Shown: positions 42,370 through 51,206, counted from the stretch's first letter. The stretch: 64,000 bases of DNA from Micromonospora kangleipakensis (GCF_004217615.1 NZ_SHLD01000001.1:1054001-1118000), one strand, 5' to 3'. The notes: generated from the letters alone by a model not told the origin. Numbers and translations are program-made.

Positions 42370-42471
42370 TGCCTGCGGCACTTCTTTGCCACCACGCTGA
42401 TGAGCAACGGCTTCGAGCCACAGGACGTGCAGAAGGCGTTGCGGCACGCCAACCTGCGGATCTACCCTTGA
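42370..42471 (+). pseudogene. Integrase C-terminal scrap beside tRNA-Lys
   Basis: The frame reads CLRHFFATTLMSNGFEPQDV followed by QKALRHANLRIYP and a stop. It retains the HxxR block (LRHFF) and the RHAN helix of a tyrosine recombinase, but the region around the Tyr is shortened. It ends 22 bases before the tRNA-Lys 3' end, the expected place for the integrase of a tRNA-Lys element. Confidence 0.7.
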
Positions 42472-42492
42472 GACCTCGGGGGCGGTGTGGAG

Positions 42493-42564
42493 TGGGCCGC
42501 CAGGGACTCGAACCCTGAACCTATGGATTAAAAGTCCACAGCTCTGCCATTGAGCTAGCGGCCC
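42493..42564 (-). tRNA. tRNA-Lys (anticodon TTT)
   Basis: 72 nt with acceptor GGGCCGC/GCGGCCC, discriminator A, anticodon loop CTTTTAA and T-arm CAGGGTTCGAGTCCCTG. An intact gene whose 3' end matches the fragment at 7351-7380. Confidence 0.95.
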
Positions 42565-42712
42565 GCCCGCTCAGGCTACCGGAACCCGCTCGCGCGAGCC
42601 TTCCGGCTTCCCGCCGCCCGTCGATGTCCGACACCCGACGCCGAGACGCCCGCGCATGCGGGCGAGCCGCTCGACGATGGCCCGCAGCGCCGTGGCCGAC
42701 CAGGCTGGGGCC

Positions 42713-43201
42713 ATGACATTGCTGCGTACGGCCGTGCTGGCCGGGGCGACGCTGGCGACCGGGCTGATGGCGGGACTCTTCTTCGCGTACTCGTGCTCGG
42801 TGATGCCGGGTCTGGCCGGGACCGACGACCGGAGCTTCGTCGGCACCATGCAGTGGATCAACCGGCGGATCCTGAATGGCTGGTTCCTGGCCGCCTTCCT
42901 CGGGGCGGTGCTGCTGCCCGCCCTCGCGGTCGCGCTGCACCTCACGGTCGGCGGCCGGGTGTTGGCCTGGGCCGGTGCGGCGCTGGCGTTCTACCTGGCC
43001 ACGCTGATGATCACCATGCGCTGCAACGTGCCGCTCAACGACCAGTTGGACGCGGCCGGGCCGGTGGACCGGATCGCCGACCTCGCGGCGGTCCGCGAGC
43101 GCTTCGAGGTGACCTGGGTGCGGTGGAACCTGGCCCGCACCGTCACCAACGTGGCCGCCTTCGCCTGCCTGATCGGCGCCCTGCTGACCCGCCGCGCCTG
43201 A
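42713..43201 (+). CDS. DUF1772 membrane protein
   Basis: 162 residues from the ATG at 42713. Four helices, with GLMAGLFFAYSCSVMPGLAG, FVGTMQWINRRILNGWF and ITMRCNVPLNDQLDA as DUF1772 (anthrone oxygenase-like) signatures. Biochemical role in bacteria unknown. Confidence 0.85.
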   Translation: MTLLRTAVLAGATLATGLMAGLFFAYSCSVMPGLAGTDDRSFVGTMQWINRRILNGWFLAAFLGAVLLPALAVALHLTVGGRVLAWAGAALAFYLATLMITMRCNVPLNDQLDAAGPVDRIADLAAVRERFEVTWVRWNLARTVTNVAAFACLIGALLTRRA

Positions 43202-43346
43202 GCCGCCCCGGCTGCCACCCGCCAAGGGTGATCCACACCAGGTCGGCCAGGTGGGGGTGTCCGACCCGCCGGGAGACCGCCAGGTCGGCGATCTGGTGAA
43301 AGGGAGCATGGGGCGGCCCACCGGGGGAACGGTGTCCGGCGTGAGG

Positions 43347-43640
43347 ATGAGCAGCACGCCCGCGGTGGCCGCGTCGAGCGAGGTGGTCGGCGTGGACGGC
43401 GTACGGCAGCCCGGCGGCGAGGTGCACGCCTGGCTGCCGGGGCAGAACCAGACGGTCTGCGGGCTGCCGCTCAGTCGTACCCGGCTGCGTCGCTTCCCGC
43501 ACGTGCCGTTCGACTACGCCTCGACCGACGTGCTCACCGAGGCCGACCCGGTCGGGTTCATCTGCCCGCGTTGCCTGGCCGCCATGCAGGGGCGCCGGCG
43601 GCAGGAGAAGAGCTGGGTACGCCACTCGCCCCGGCCGTGA
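43347..43640 (+). CDS. Hypothetical protein with two CxxC-like positions
   Basis: About 97 residues if started at the ATG at 43347; an ATG at 43308 is possible. It contains WLPGQNQTVCGLPLSRTRLR and FICPRCLAAMQGRRRQEK, so a C..CxxC metal site is possible. Not assigned to a family. Confidence 0.55.
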   Translation: MSSTPAVAASSEVVGVDGVRQPGGEVHAWLPGQNQTVCGLPLSRTRLRRFPHVPFDYASTDVLTEADPVGFICPRCLAAMQGRRRQEKSWVRHSPRP

Positions 43641-43684
43641 CCGGCCCGGGGTTGGAGTCCGGTTCAGCGGGTACGGCAGCCGGT

Positions 43685-44767
43685 ATGCGGATCGTGATCG
43701 CCGGGGCCAGCGGCAACGTCGGGACGGCCTTGCTGCGCCGGCTGCGTCAGGAGTCCGGGCTGGAGCTGGCCGGGGTGGCCCGCCGACTGCCGGGGCTCGA
43801 CGTCGGTGAGCCGTACGACCGGGTGGAGTGGCACTCCTGCGACGTCGGGGCGCCCGGCGCCACTGAGCAGCTCGCGGCGATCTTCGCCGGGGCGGGAGCG
43901 GTGGTGCACCTGGCCTGGCAGATCCAGCCCAGCCACGACCAGCGCACCCTGCACCGGACCAACGTCGGCGGCAGCCGCGCCGTCATCGACGCGGTCGTCC
44001 GGGCCGGCGTTCCCGCCCTGGTGTACGCCTCCTCGGTCGGCACGTACGCGCCGGGCCCGAAGGACCACCCGGTCAGCGAGCGCTGGCCGGCGACCGGGGT
44101 GCCCGGGTCGTCGTACAGCCGGGACAAGGCCGAGGTGGAGGCGCTGCTGGACACGGTCGAGCGGGAGCACCCGGAGCTGCGGGTGGTCCGGTTGCGCCCG
44201 GGGCTGACCTTCCAGCGGGACGCCGGCACCGAGATCACCCGCTACTTCCTCGGGCCGTTGGCGCCCGTCCGCCTCCTGCGGTACGGCCGGATCCCGCTGG
44301 TCCCGACCAACCGCCGGCTGCGGATGCAGGCGGTGCACGCCGACGACGTCGCCGACGCGTACGCGAAGGCTCTGCTGGGTGAGGCGCGCGGCGCCTTCAA
44401 CGTCGCCGCGGACCCGGTGCTGACCCCGGAGCTGGTGGCCCGGCACTTCCACGGCTGGACGGTGCCGGTCGCCGCGCCGGTGCTGCGGGTCGCGGCGGCG
44501 CTGACCTGGTGGGCACGGCTGCAACCCGTCGACGCCGGCTGGGTGGAGCTGGGTTTGAACGCGCCGCTGATGTCCAGCCACCGTGCCGAGACCGAGCTGG
44601 GCTGGACGCCGAGGATGGACGCCCTGACCGCGCTCAAGGAGCTCTTCGCCGGCATGGCGGGGACCGCGCACACCGCCGCCCCGCCCATGTCGGCGGATCC
44701 GGACCTCCCCGGCCGCCCCGGCGGCCTCCGCAAGGCCCGCACCCCGGGCCACGGCAACCCCTACTGA
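43685..44767 (+). CDS. NAD-dependent epimerase/dehydratase family protein
   Basis: 360 residues from the ATG at 43685. Rossmann motif MRIVIAGASGNVGTALLRRL, then VVHLAWQIQPSHDQR, the active-site Ser in YASSVGTYAPG and Tyr-x3-Lys in SSYSRDKAEVE. An extended SDR acting on a sugar nucleotide or similar substrate; C-terminal 30 residues are low-complexity. Confidence 0.88.
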   Translation: MRIVIAGASGNVGTALLRRLRQESGLELAGVARRLPGLDVGEPYDRVEWHSCDVGAPGATEQLAAIFAGAGAVVHLAWQIQPSHDQRTLHRTNVGGSRAVIDAVVRAGVPALVYASSVGTYAPGPKDHPVSERWPATGVPGSSYSRDKAEVEALLDTVEREHPELRVVRLRPGLTFQRDAGTEITRYFLGPLAPVRLLRYGRIPLVPTNRRLRMQAVHADDVADAYAKALLGEARGAFNVAADPVLTPELVARHFHGWTVPVAAPVLRVAAALTWWARLQPVDAGWVELGLNAPLMSSHRAETELGWTPRMDALTALKELFAGMAGTAHTAAPPMSADPDLPGRPGGLRKARTPGHGNPY

Positions 44768-44777
44768 GGCCGCGGGG

Positions 44778-44934
44778 TCAGGACAGGCGGGCGCCGAGGA
44801 AGAAGATGCCGGGGTGGCCCTTCGCCTCGAAGCCGTCGCTGGGGTTGCGGCGCAGGGTCGAGTTCTCGATCCGCTGCCGCCGCCCGGGGTGCCGGCCGCG
44901 CCGGGTTGGCGCCGTTGCCGCTGGTTCTCGTACT
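44778..44934 (-). pseudogene. Possible remnant gene end, frame-disrupted
   Basis: One frame gives LRVLSQYENQRQRRQPGAAG and another gives RRQRIENSTLRRNPSDGFEA with KGHPGIFFLGARLS and a stop at 44778. Joined, they look like the C-terminus of one protein interrupted near 44880. I recognise no family. It may be chance, but the second frame has strong codon bias. Confidence 0.3.
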
Positions 44935-45035
44935 GGCTGAGCACCCGCAGCGCCGCGCCGCCCAGGTCCTGCCCGGTCCGGTCACACCGGTTGTCGGCGA
45001 AGCGGGAGTCGCGAGGTCAGGTCCGGACCCCGGGG

Positions 45036-45785
45036 TCAGGTGTGGGAGAGGGCGAAGGCGGTCAGGAAGCCGAGGACGGTGATCAGGCCAACCAGGAGGT
45101 GAGCGTCCTCGAACGCCTCGGGGACCATGGTGTCGGTGATCATCGCGAGGATCGCGCCACCCGCCAGCGCGGTGATGGTCGCCAGCACCTCCGGCCGAGC
45201 GCCGCCGAGCAGCGTGTAGCCGGCCAGCGCCGCCGCCCCGCTGACCAGGGCGATCGCCGTCCAGAGCAGGAAGACGTACCGCCGGGAACGGCCCGCCAGG
45301 CGCATGCCGGCGGCGCTGGACAGGCCCTCCGGCACGTTGCTCAGGAAGACCGCGATCACGGTGACCAGGCTGACCGGGCCGCCGGTGAGCAGGCTCGCGC
45401 CGATCACCACCGACTCCGGTACGCCGTCCAGCAGCGCGCCGACCGCGATGGCCGTACCCGAGCCGGGCTGCTCCTGTTCGGAGGGCTGCACGTCGCCGGA
45501 GCGCTTGCGGTGCCGGGCCCCGCGCCGGGCCAGCAGGACGTTCGCTCCGGTGTACGCCAGCGCGCCGGCCGCCGCGCCGACCACGGTGGCCAGCAGGCCA
45601 CCCTGCTCGTGCGCCTCGGCGATCAGCTCGAACGAGACCGCGCTGAGCAGCACCCCGGCGCCGAACGCCATGACCGACGCGATGACCTTCCGGGGCACCC
45701 GGGCGAAGAACCCGGCGACCGCCCCGATCAGCAGGGCCGAACCGGCCAGCAGACCCCACAACCCCGCTTGCAACCACTCCGGCAT
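45036..45785 (-). CDS. ZIP-family metal transporter
   Basis: 249 residues, eight helices. The metal-binding helices show AVGALLDGVPESVVIGASLL and VFLSNVPEGLSSAAGMRLAG, the ZupT-like HxxPE/NxPEG signatures. A charged loop (RRGARHRKRSGDVQPSEQEQ) lies between helices 3 and 4. Divalent metal uptake, probably zinc or iron. Confidence 0.88.
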   Translation of the reverse strand: MPEWLQAGLWGLLAGSALLIGAVAGFFARVPRKVIASVMAFGAGVLLSAVSFELIAEAHEQGGLLATVVGAAAGALAYTGANVLLARRGARHRKRSGDVQPSEQEQPGSGTAIAVGALLDGVPESVVIGASLLTGGPVSLVTVIAVFLSNVPEGLSSAAGMRLAGRSRRYVFLLWTAIALVSGAAALAGYTLLGGARPEVLATITALAGGAILAMITDTMVPEAFEDAHLLVGLITVLGFLTAFALSHT

Positions 45786-45823
45786 TCGCAGGACCGTACC
45801 CTGACGGCGCCGCGGTGGAACCG

Positions 45824-47020
45824 TCAGAAGTCGGCGAAGAGGTACGGCACCTGCCGGGGGAAGATGCGGCGCAGCTCGGCCGCCGCGTCCGCCGGCACGT
45901 CACCGAGGTCCCGGATGTCGACCTCGGCCGGGTCGAGCACCCCGTACGCGAGGGCGGAGAGCCCGGCGGCGGTGAGCGTCGCGGCCGGGACGGCGCCCCC
46001 GGCGGAGCCGACGGGCCGCAGCTCCAGCCGACCGGTGGCGCCGTCGAGCAGGTGCGACCCGGCCAGCCATCGGTCGCCGACCAGGTCGACCCGGACCCGG
46101 CCGGCTCCGGTCGGCAGGCCGGTCAGCGCGTCCAGGGAGAGCAGGCGGGCCATCGGCGCGGGCGACCCGGGCCGGGACACCCGCGCCTCGACGTGCACGG
46201 CCAGGTCGGTGAGCCACAGCTCGGGCAGCTCGTCGGCGGGGAGCTGGACCCGGACCCGCTCGACCTGGTCGACGTGCCGGGCGAAGAACTGCAGCAGCAG
46301 CGCCCGGGCGTACGGGTCGGTGGCGAGCAGGTCGTCGGCGAGCAGCTCGCCACCGTGGTCGTCGATCCGGTAGGTCACCGCGCCGACCGTGCTGCCGTCG
46401 ACCACGGCGGTGAGCAGCCAGCGGTCGTCCCGGTCGCGCAGCCCGACGGCCCGGAAGTCGGGGAAGACCGCGAAGCCGTGCCGCTCGTGCAGGCAGCGCT
46501 CGGTGAACGCGCGCCAGGTCGGGTAGGCCGCCCCGACCCGCTCCCAGACCACCTCGCCGGGCAGCTCGGCGCGGAGCAGCGGCCCGAGGTCGGCCGGGGA
46601 GAACGTCGCGGTACGGGCCCGGGGCAGCCCGACGTAGCCGAAGCGCTCGTAGAACGACGCCCGGAACGGGTACAGCGCGGTGAGCGGATGCCCCTCGTCG
46701 CGCATCTCGTCGAGGAGCTGGTGCAGCAGCGCCCGGACGTGGCCGCGCCGGCGGGCCAGGGGGTGCGTCGCCACCCCCGCGACGCCGGCCATCGGCAGGA
46801 CGGCGCCCCGGAGGTTCTGCCGCATCGGGATCGCCGAGGCGGCGGCGACCGCCGTGCCGTCCTCGTCGGCGACCAGCGTCCGATTGCCGGCGTTGTAGGG
46901 GAGGTAGTCGCGGAACTCCGCCACCCGGGACGCGGCCAGCGGCGACGCCTCGAAGGCGTACGCCTGGAGCGGGAAGCTGGTGGCCAGGCGTCCCTCGGCG
47001 GCCAACCGACGGATGATCAC
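45824..47020 (-). CDS. Eis-like GNAT acetyltransferase
   Basis: 398 residues. GNAT acetyl-CoA site GVATHPLARRRGHVRALLHQ, the acid Tyr region FRASFYERFGYVGLPRA, and a second GNAT-like plus SCP2-type C-terminal domain ending YLFADF. A terminal Phe whose carboxylate acts in catalysis is known from Eis of Mycobacterium. Probably acetylates aminoglycosides, polyamines or proteins. Confidence 0.88.
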   Translation of the reverse strand: MIIRRLAAEGRLATSFPLQAYAFEASPLAASRVAEFRDYLPYNAGNRTLVADEDGTAVAAASAIPMRQNLRGAVLPMAGVAGVATHPLARRRGHVRALLHQLLDEMRDEGHPLTALYPFRASFYERFGYVGLPRARTATFSPADLGPLLRAELPGEVVWERVGAAYPTWRAFTERCLHERHGFAVFPDFRAVGLRDRDDRWLLTAVVDGSTVGAVTYRIDDHGGELLADDLLATDPYARALLLQFFARHVDQVERVRVQLPADELPELWLTDLAVHVEARVSRPGSPAPMARLLSLDALTGLPTGAGRVRVDLVGDRWLAGSHLLDGATGRLELRPVGSAGGAVPAATLTAAGLSALAYGVLDPAEVDIRDLGDVPADAAAELRRIFPRQVPYLFADF

Positions 47021-47078
47021 TCCTCATCCCAACGCGGGCCGGTGGCCGGCGCAACCGCTTTCGCCGTCCGGGGAACGG

Positions 47079-47798
47079 TCAGGCGTCGGCGACGTCGGAG
47101 ACGACCACGGTGACGTTGTCCGGCGCGCCGGCCTGGTGGGCGAGCTTGACCAGCTGCTCGCCGCACTGCTGGCGGTCGCCGTAGGTGCCGAGCGCCGCGG
47201 CGATCGCCGGGTCCTCGACGTAGTCGGAGAGGCCGTCGCTGCAGAGCAGCAGCCGGTCGCCGGGGAAGACGGTGAGCACCCCGATCGCCGGGGGCGCGTC
47301 CGAGCCCTGCACGGCCCGGGTGACCAGGGACCGCTGCGGGTGGTGCCGGGCCTGGTCGGGGGCGAGGGCGCCCTGGTCGACCAGCGCCTGGACGAAGGTG
47401 TCGTCCCGGGTGAGCTGGGTCAGCTCCCCGTCCCGCAGCAGGTAGCAGCGGGAGTCGCCGACCTGGGCGAGGACCAGGGTGTCCCCGGCGAGCAGGGCGG
47501 CGGTCAGCGTGGTGCCCATGCCGTCGCGGGCCGGGTCCACCGTGATGGCGGCCCGGATCCGCTGGTTGGCGGTGCTCACCACGGCCCGCAGCGCGTCGGC
47601 GGCCTCGTCGGGGACGGTCGGCGGGGTCAGCTCGTCCAGGATCCGGATGACGATCTCGCTCGCCACCTCGCCGGCGGGGAGCCCGCCCATGCCGTCGGCC
47701 ACCGCCACCAGGCGGTCACCGGCGAGGGCGGAGTCCTCGTTGTTGGTCCGGACGAGGCCGACGTCGTTGAGGATGGCCGAGCGGAGGATGAGCGTCAT
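47079..47798 (-). CDS. PP2C-family Ser/Thr phosphatase
   Basis: 239 residues with all metal-site blocks: RTNNEDSALAGDRLVAVADG, GMGTTLTAALLAGDTLVLAQ, VGDSRCYLLRDGELTQLTRD, LLCSDGLSDYVEDP and APDNVTVVVSD. Counteracts Hanks-type kinases. No kinase gene is adjacent. Divergent from the LuxR gene at 47862. Confidence 0.92.
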   Translation of the reverse strand: MTLILRSAILNDVGLVRTNNEDSALAGDRLVAVADGMGGLPAGEVASEIVIRILDELTPPTVPDEAADALRAVVSTANQRIRAAITVDPARDGMGTTLTAALLAGDTLVLAQVGDSRCYLLRDGELTQLTRDDTFVQALVDQGALAPDQARHHPQRSLVTRAVQGSDAPPAIGVLTVFPGDRLLLCSDGLSDYVEDPAIAAALGTYGDRQQCGEQLVKLAHQAGAPDNVTVVVSDVADA

Positions 47799-47833
47799 GG
47801 GTCAAGCTTGCCAAGAAGACCCTGCCGCCGTCT

Positions 47834-47851
47834 CTACGCACTACTGCGTAG
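47834..47851. promoter_or_regulatory. Inverted repeat between the PP2C and LuxR genes
   Basis: CTACGCACTACTGCGTAG is a perfect 7-4-7 inverted repeat, ten bases ahead of the LuxR-type gene start. LuxR-type helix-turn-helix proteins bind such palindromes, so it is a candidate autoregulatory site. Inference from position. Confidence 0.45.
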
Positions 47852-47861
47852 GGTGTGAGAA

Positions 47862-48884
47862 ATGATGCCGGTGTCCATGGTCGGGCGCGCCGGCGAGCTG
47901 GCCGAGCTCGACCGGGCCTGGGCCGCCGTGGCCTCCGGCCACCGGCCGGCGCCCACCGTCACGGTGATCACCGGGGCCGCCGGAGTGGGCAAGAGCCTGC
48001 TGGTCGCGGCCGCCCTGGAGGGCTTCACCCCGCGGCCGGCGGTGGTCCTCACCGGTGCCGCGCGGGTGCACGGCCCCGCCCCGTACGACTGGTTGGCGGC
48101 CGTGCTCAGCGGCCGGGACACCAGCGGCCTGGACCTGCCGCCGGACGCGCTGGCCTGGCTCGCCCAGCAGCCCACCGCGCCGCGCGAGCGGTACGCCCCG
48201 GGCACGCTGCTCCGGCTCGCCGTCCGCACGGTCCGGCTGCTGGTCGGGGCCGGCCCGGCGGTGCTGGTGGTGGAGGACCTGCACGCCCTCGACCCGGCCA
48301 GCCTCAACCTGCTCGGCGAGCTGGCCGCCGCCCCGGAGCTGCCGGCCCTGCTGGTGGTGGCGAGCCGCCCGCCGGCCGACGCGGTGGCGCCGGACCTCAC
48401 GGTCCGCGCGCTGGCCCGCCTCTGCGGGGTACGCGGCGCCGTGCGCCAGCACCTCGCGCCCCTCACCGCCGCCGAGGTGGCCGAGGTGCTGACCCAGGTG
48501 TACGACGGGACGCGCCCCGCCGAGGCGGTGGCGGCCGCGGTCTGGCGGCGCACCGGCGGCAACCCGTACGTGCTGACCGAGCTGCTCGCCGCGCACGCCG
48601 GGTCCGGGCCGGACGGCCTGGTCCACGAGCCGCTGCCGGAGCACCTGGTGCCGCGGCCGGCGGCGCCGCCGGACGCCGAGCTGACCGGTCGGGAGATCGA
48701 GGTGCTCGGCTGCCTGGTCGCCGGGATGTCCAACAAGCAGGCCGCCCGGGCGCTCGGCATCTCGGTGCGGACGGTCACCGTGCACGTCTCGAACCTGCTC
48801 CGCAAGACCGGCTCGGCGTCGCGGACGGAGGCGGCGCTCTGGGCCGTACGACACCGGCTGCCGATGGCCGCGCCGCGCGGCTGA
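47862..48884 (+). CDS. LuxR-family regulator with N-terminal ATPase domain
   Basis: 340 residues. Walker A is VITGAAGVGKSLLVAAAL, Walker B LVVEDLHALDPASLNLL. The C-terminal LuxR helix-turn-helix is LTGREIEVLGCLVAGMSNKQ with AARALGISVRTVTVHVSNLL. About a third the size of classic LAL regulators, lacking the TPR middle. Signal and targets unknown. Confidence 0.85.
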   Translation: MMPVSMVGRAGELAELDRAWAAVASGHRPAPTVTVITGAAGVGKSLLVAAALEGFTPRPAVVLTGAARVHGPAPYDWLAAVLSGRDTSGLDLPPDALAWLAQQPTAPRERYAPGTLLRLAVRTVRLLVGAGPAVLVVEDLHALDPASLNLLGELAAAPELPALLVVASRPPADAVAPDLTVRALARLCGVRGAVRQHLAPLTAAEVAEVLTQVYDGTRPAEAVAAAVWRRTGGNPYVLTELLAAHAGSGPDGLVHEPLPEHLVPRPAAPPDAELTGREIEVLGCLVAGMSNKQAARALGISVRTVTVHVSNLLRKTGSASRTEAALWAVRHRLPMAAPRG

Positions 48885-48888
48885 CCGG

Positions 48889-49437
48889 TCAGCCACGCGG
48901 GTAGCGCAGCAGCAGGCTCGCCCACACCTCCTCGTCGCCGACGGCGGCGTAGCTGTGCGGCACGTCGGAGGCCCAGCGCAGGTGCCCGCCGGCCGTCGCG
49001 GTCAGCGGGGCGTCCACCGGCCCGGCGCGCAGCATGCCGGCGAAGACGGTGACGTGCTCGGTGACCCCGGCCTGGTGGGCGGGGGAGAGCTGGCCCGGGC
49101 CGGGCGCGACTCGCATCCGGTACAGCTCGTACGTCGCGTCGCTGTCGGTGAAGACCTCCAGCAGGGTGGCGCTCACCGCCGCGCCGCGTACGGTCGGCGT
49201 CTCGGTGGGCCCGGAGAGCACGGCGGTGAGCGGCACGCCGAGCTGCGCGGTGACCGCGTACAGGGTCTCCAGGGTCGGGTTGCGGGTGCCGTTCTCCAGG
49301 CCGGAGAGGGTGGCCTTCCCGACGCCGGCCCGCCGGGCCAGGGTGGAGAGCGACATCCCCCGCTCCTCGCGCAGGGCGCGGACCCGCAGGCCGACCGCGC
49401 CGGGTGCGGGATCACGAGCTGGTGGGGGCGACGCCAT
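48889..49437 (-). CDS. XRE regulator with C-terminal cupin
   Basis: 182 residues. HTH_3: LRVRALREERGMSLSTLARR with AGVGKATLSGLENGTRNPTL; the cupin part has AGVTEHVTVFAGMLRAGPVD and GGHLRWASDVPHSYAAVGDE. Such proteins sense a small ligand through the cupin and repress neighbours. It is divergent from BenE with a 20-base palindrome between them. Confidence 0.9.
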   Translation of the reverse strand: MASPPPARDPAPGAVGLRVRALREERGMSLSTLARRAGVGKATLSGLENGTRNPTLETLYAVTAQLGVPLTAVLSGPTETPTVRGAAVSATLLEVFTDSDATYELYRMRVAPGPGQLSPAHQAGVTEHVTVFAGMLRAGPVDAPLTATAGGHLRWASDVPHSYAAVGDEEVWASLLLRYPRG

Positions 49438-49459
49438 GCCGCTATGGTGCTACACGTCG

Positions 49460-49479
49460 CCGTTCCGTAAACGGAACGG
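49460..49479. promoter_or_regulatory. Palindromic operator between XRE-cupin and BenE genes
   Basis: CCGTTCCGTAAACGGAACGG is a perfect 9-2-9 palindrome, 23 bases from the regulator start and 19 from benE. The TTCCG-n4-CGGAA core fits known targets of XRE-cupin regulators. It very likely controls both genes. Confidence 0.75.
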
Positions 49480-49497
49480 CCGGTGGAGGGGGAGCGG

Positions 49498-50724
49498 GTG
49501 GCGGGCCGACTGCAACCGGTGCTGGCCGGCGTCGTGACGGCCCTGGTCGGCTTCGCCAGTTCGTTCACCGTGGTCCTCGCCGGGCTGCGGGCGGTCGGCG
49601 CCGACGACGCGCAGGCCGCCTCCGGGCTGCTGGTGCTCTGCGTGGCCGCCGGCCTCTGCGCGGTCTGGCTCGGGCTCCGGCACCGACTGCCGATGGCTGT
49701 CGCCTGGTCCACCCCGGGCGCAGCGCTGCTGGTCGCGACCGGCCCGGTGCCCGGCGGCTGGCCGGCGGCGGTCGGCGCGTTCCTGGTCGCCGGCCTCCTG
49801 ATCGCGGCGGCCGGGCTGATCCCCGCGCTCGGCCGGGCGGTCGCCGCGATCCCGGGCCCGATCGCCAGCGCGATGCTCGCCGGGGTGCTCCTGCCGCTCT
49901 GCACCGCGCCGGTGCGGGCGCTGGTGGAGGTGCCCCGGCTGGCCGGTCCGGTGGTGCTCACCTGGCTCGTCCTGCACCGGTTCGCCCGCCGCTGGGCGGT
50001 GCCGGCCGCACTGGCGGTGGCGGCGGTGGCCATCGCGTTCACCGCCCCCGCCGCCGGGACCGGCCGGCCGCACCTGGCACCCACCGTCGAGGTGACCACG
50101 CCGGCCTGGACGCTCCCGGCGGTGGTCGGCCTCGCGCTGCCGCTCTTCCTGGTCACCATGGCCGCGCAGAACGTCCCCGGGATGGCGGTGCTCGCCGGCT
50201 ACGGCTACCGGGCGCCGCTCGGCTCCGCCCTTCGGGTGACCGGCCTGGCCAGCGCGCTCGGCGCGCCGGCCGGCGGCCACGCGGTGAACCTCGCCGCGAT
50301 CACCGCCGCGCTGGCCGCCGGCCCGGACGCCCATCCGGATCCGGACCGCCGCTGGATCGCCTCGGTCACCGCCGGGATCGGCCTGGCGCTGCTCGGCCTG
50401 GGAGCCGGCGTGGCCACCGCCCTGGTGCTGCTCTCGCCGCCGATCCTGGTGGAGGCGGTGGCCGGGCTCGCGCTGCTCGGCGCGCTGGCCGGCGCGGTCT
50501 CCGCCGCCGTCACCGCACCGGAGGCACGGGAGGCGGCCGTGGTGACGTTCGTGGTGACCGCCTCCGGGGTCAGCCTGCTCGGGGTGGGCGGCGCGTTCTG
50601 GGGGCTGGTCGCCGGCTGGCTGATGCTGCTGCTGTTCCGCCGCCGCCGGGCCGTCTCCGACCCCCGACCCGAGCCCGGTGCGGCCGACGCCCCGGAGGTG
50701 GAGCGGGTCGGGCCGGCCCGGTGA
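49498..50724 (+). CDS. benE: BenE-family benzoate/H+ symporter
   Basis: 408 residues from the GTG at 49498, chosen over 49483 for the GGAGGGGGAG just upstream. About twelve membrane helices; GLRHRLPMAVAWSTPGAALL and TMAAQNVPGMAVLAGYGYRA are BenE signatures. Imports benzoate-type acids, though some relatives move other solutes. Controlled, by inference, by the divergent regulator. No benzoate catabolic genes are in the window. Confidence 0.88.
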   Translation: MAGRLQPVLAGVVTALVGFASSFTVVLAGLRAVGADDAQAASGLLVLCVAAGLCAVWLGLRHRLPMAVAWSTPGAALLVATGPVPGGWPAAVGAFLVAGLLIAAAGLIPALGRAVAAIPGPIASAMLAGVLLPLCTAPVRALVEVPRLAGPVVLTWLVLHRFARRWAVPAALAVAAVAIAFTAPAAGTGRPHLAPTVEVTTPAWTLPAVVGLALPLFLVTMAAQNVPGMAVLAGYGYRAPLGSALRVTGLASALGAPAGGHAVNLAAITAALAAGPDAHPDPDRRWIASVTAGIGLALLGLGAGVATALVLLSPPILVEAVAGLALLGALAGAVSAAVTAPEAREAAVVTFVVTASGVSLLGVGGAFWGLVAGWLMLLLFRRRRAVSDPRPEPGAADAPEVERVGPAR

Positions 50725-50734
50725 GCGCGGGCGG

Positions 50735-51139
50735 TCAGGAGCAGATCCGCTTCGGGGCGGTGGCGCCGGCGCGCAGCCGGAGGCGTACGACGTGCCCGGC
50801 CGGGTCGCGGAACTCCGCCTCGGTGGGCGAGACGAGGTGCACCTCGCCGGCCTGGAACGGGTTGCCCCACCCGGGCGGCGGGTTGCCGTTGCCGTCAGAG
50901 AGCGGATCGACCGCCTCGTACCAGTGCCCGTCGATCCGGGCCTCGTCGATGCCGCAGTGGGTGTAGAGCCGGTATGGCAGCACCCGGGACGCGTACGGCA
51001 GGGCCGTGCCCCCGGTCGGCGACGCCGAGGGAGTGCCGTCGGCCCCGGTCGCCGGCTTCCCGGCGTCGCAACCCGCCAGCGCCGACAGGGCCAGCGCCAC
51101 GGTCAGCGACACGGCTGTTCTCCTCATCCGGGTCCCCAT
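50735..51139 (-). CDS. Small lipoprotein, unknown
   Basis: 134 residues with a lipobox (LALSALAGC). The mature part has YRLYTHCGIDEARIDGHWYE and VHLVSPTEAEFRDPAGHVVR, with two Cys. Widespread in Micromonosporaceae; function unknown. Start could also be the ATG at 51127. Confidence 0.65.
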   Translation of the reverse strand: MGTRMRRTAVSLTVALALSALAGCDAGKPATGADGTPSASPTGGTALPYASRVLPYRLYTHCGIDEARIDGHWYEAVDPLSDGNGNPPPGWGNPFQAGEVHLVSPTEAEFRDPAGHVVRLRLRAGATAPKRICS

Positions 51140-51206
51140 TCGCCCCGCCGCCGGATGCGGCGCTCCCCGGTGTGACGCGACCGGGGCCCGCCCCGTTCCG
51201 GCCGGG

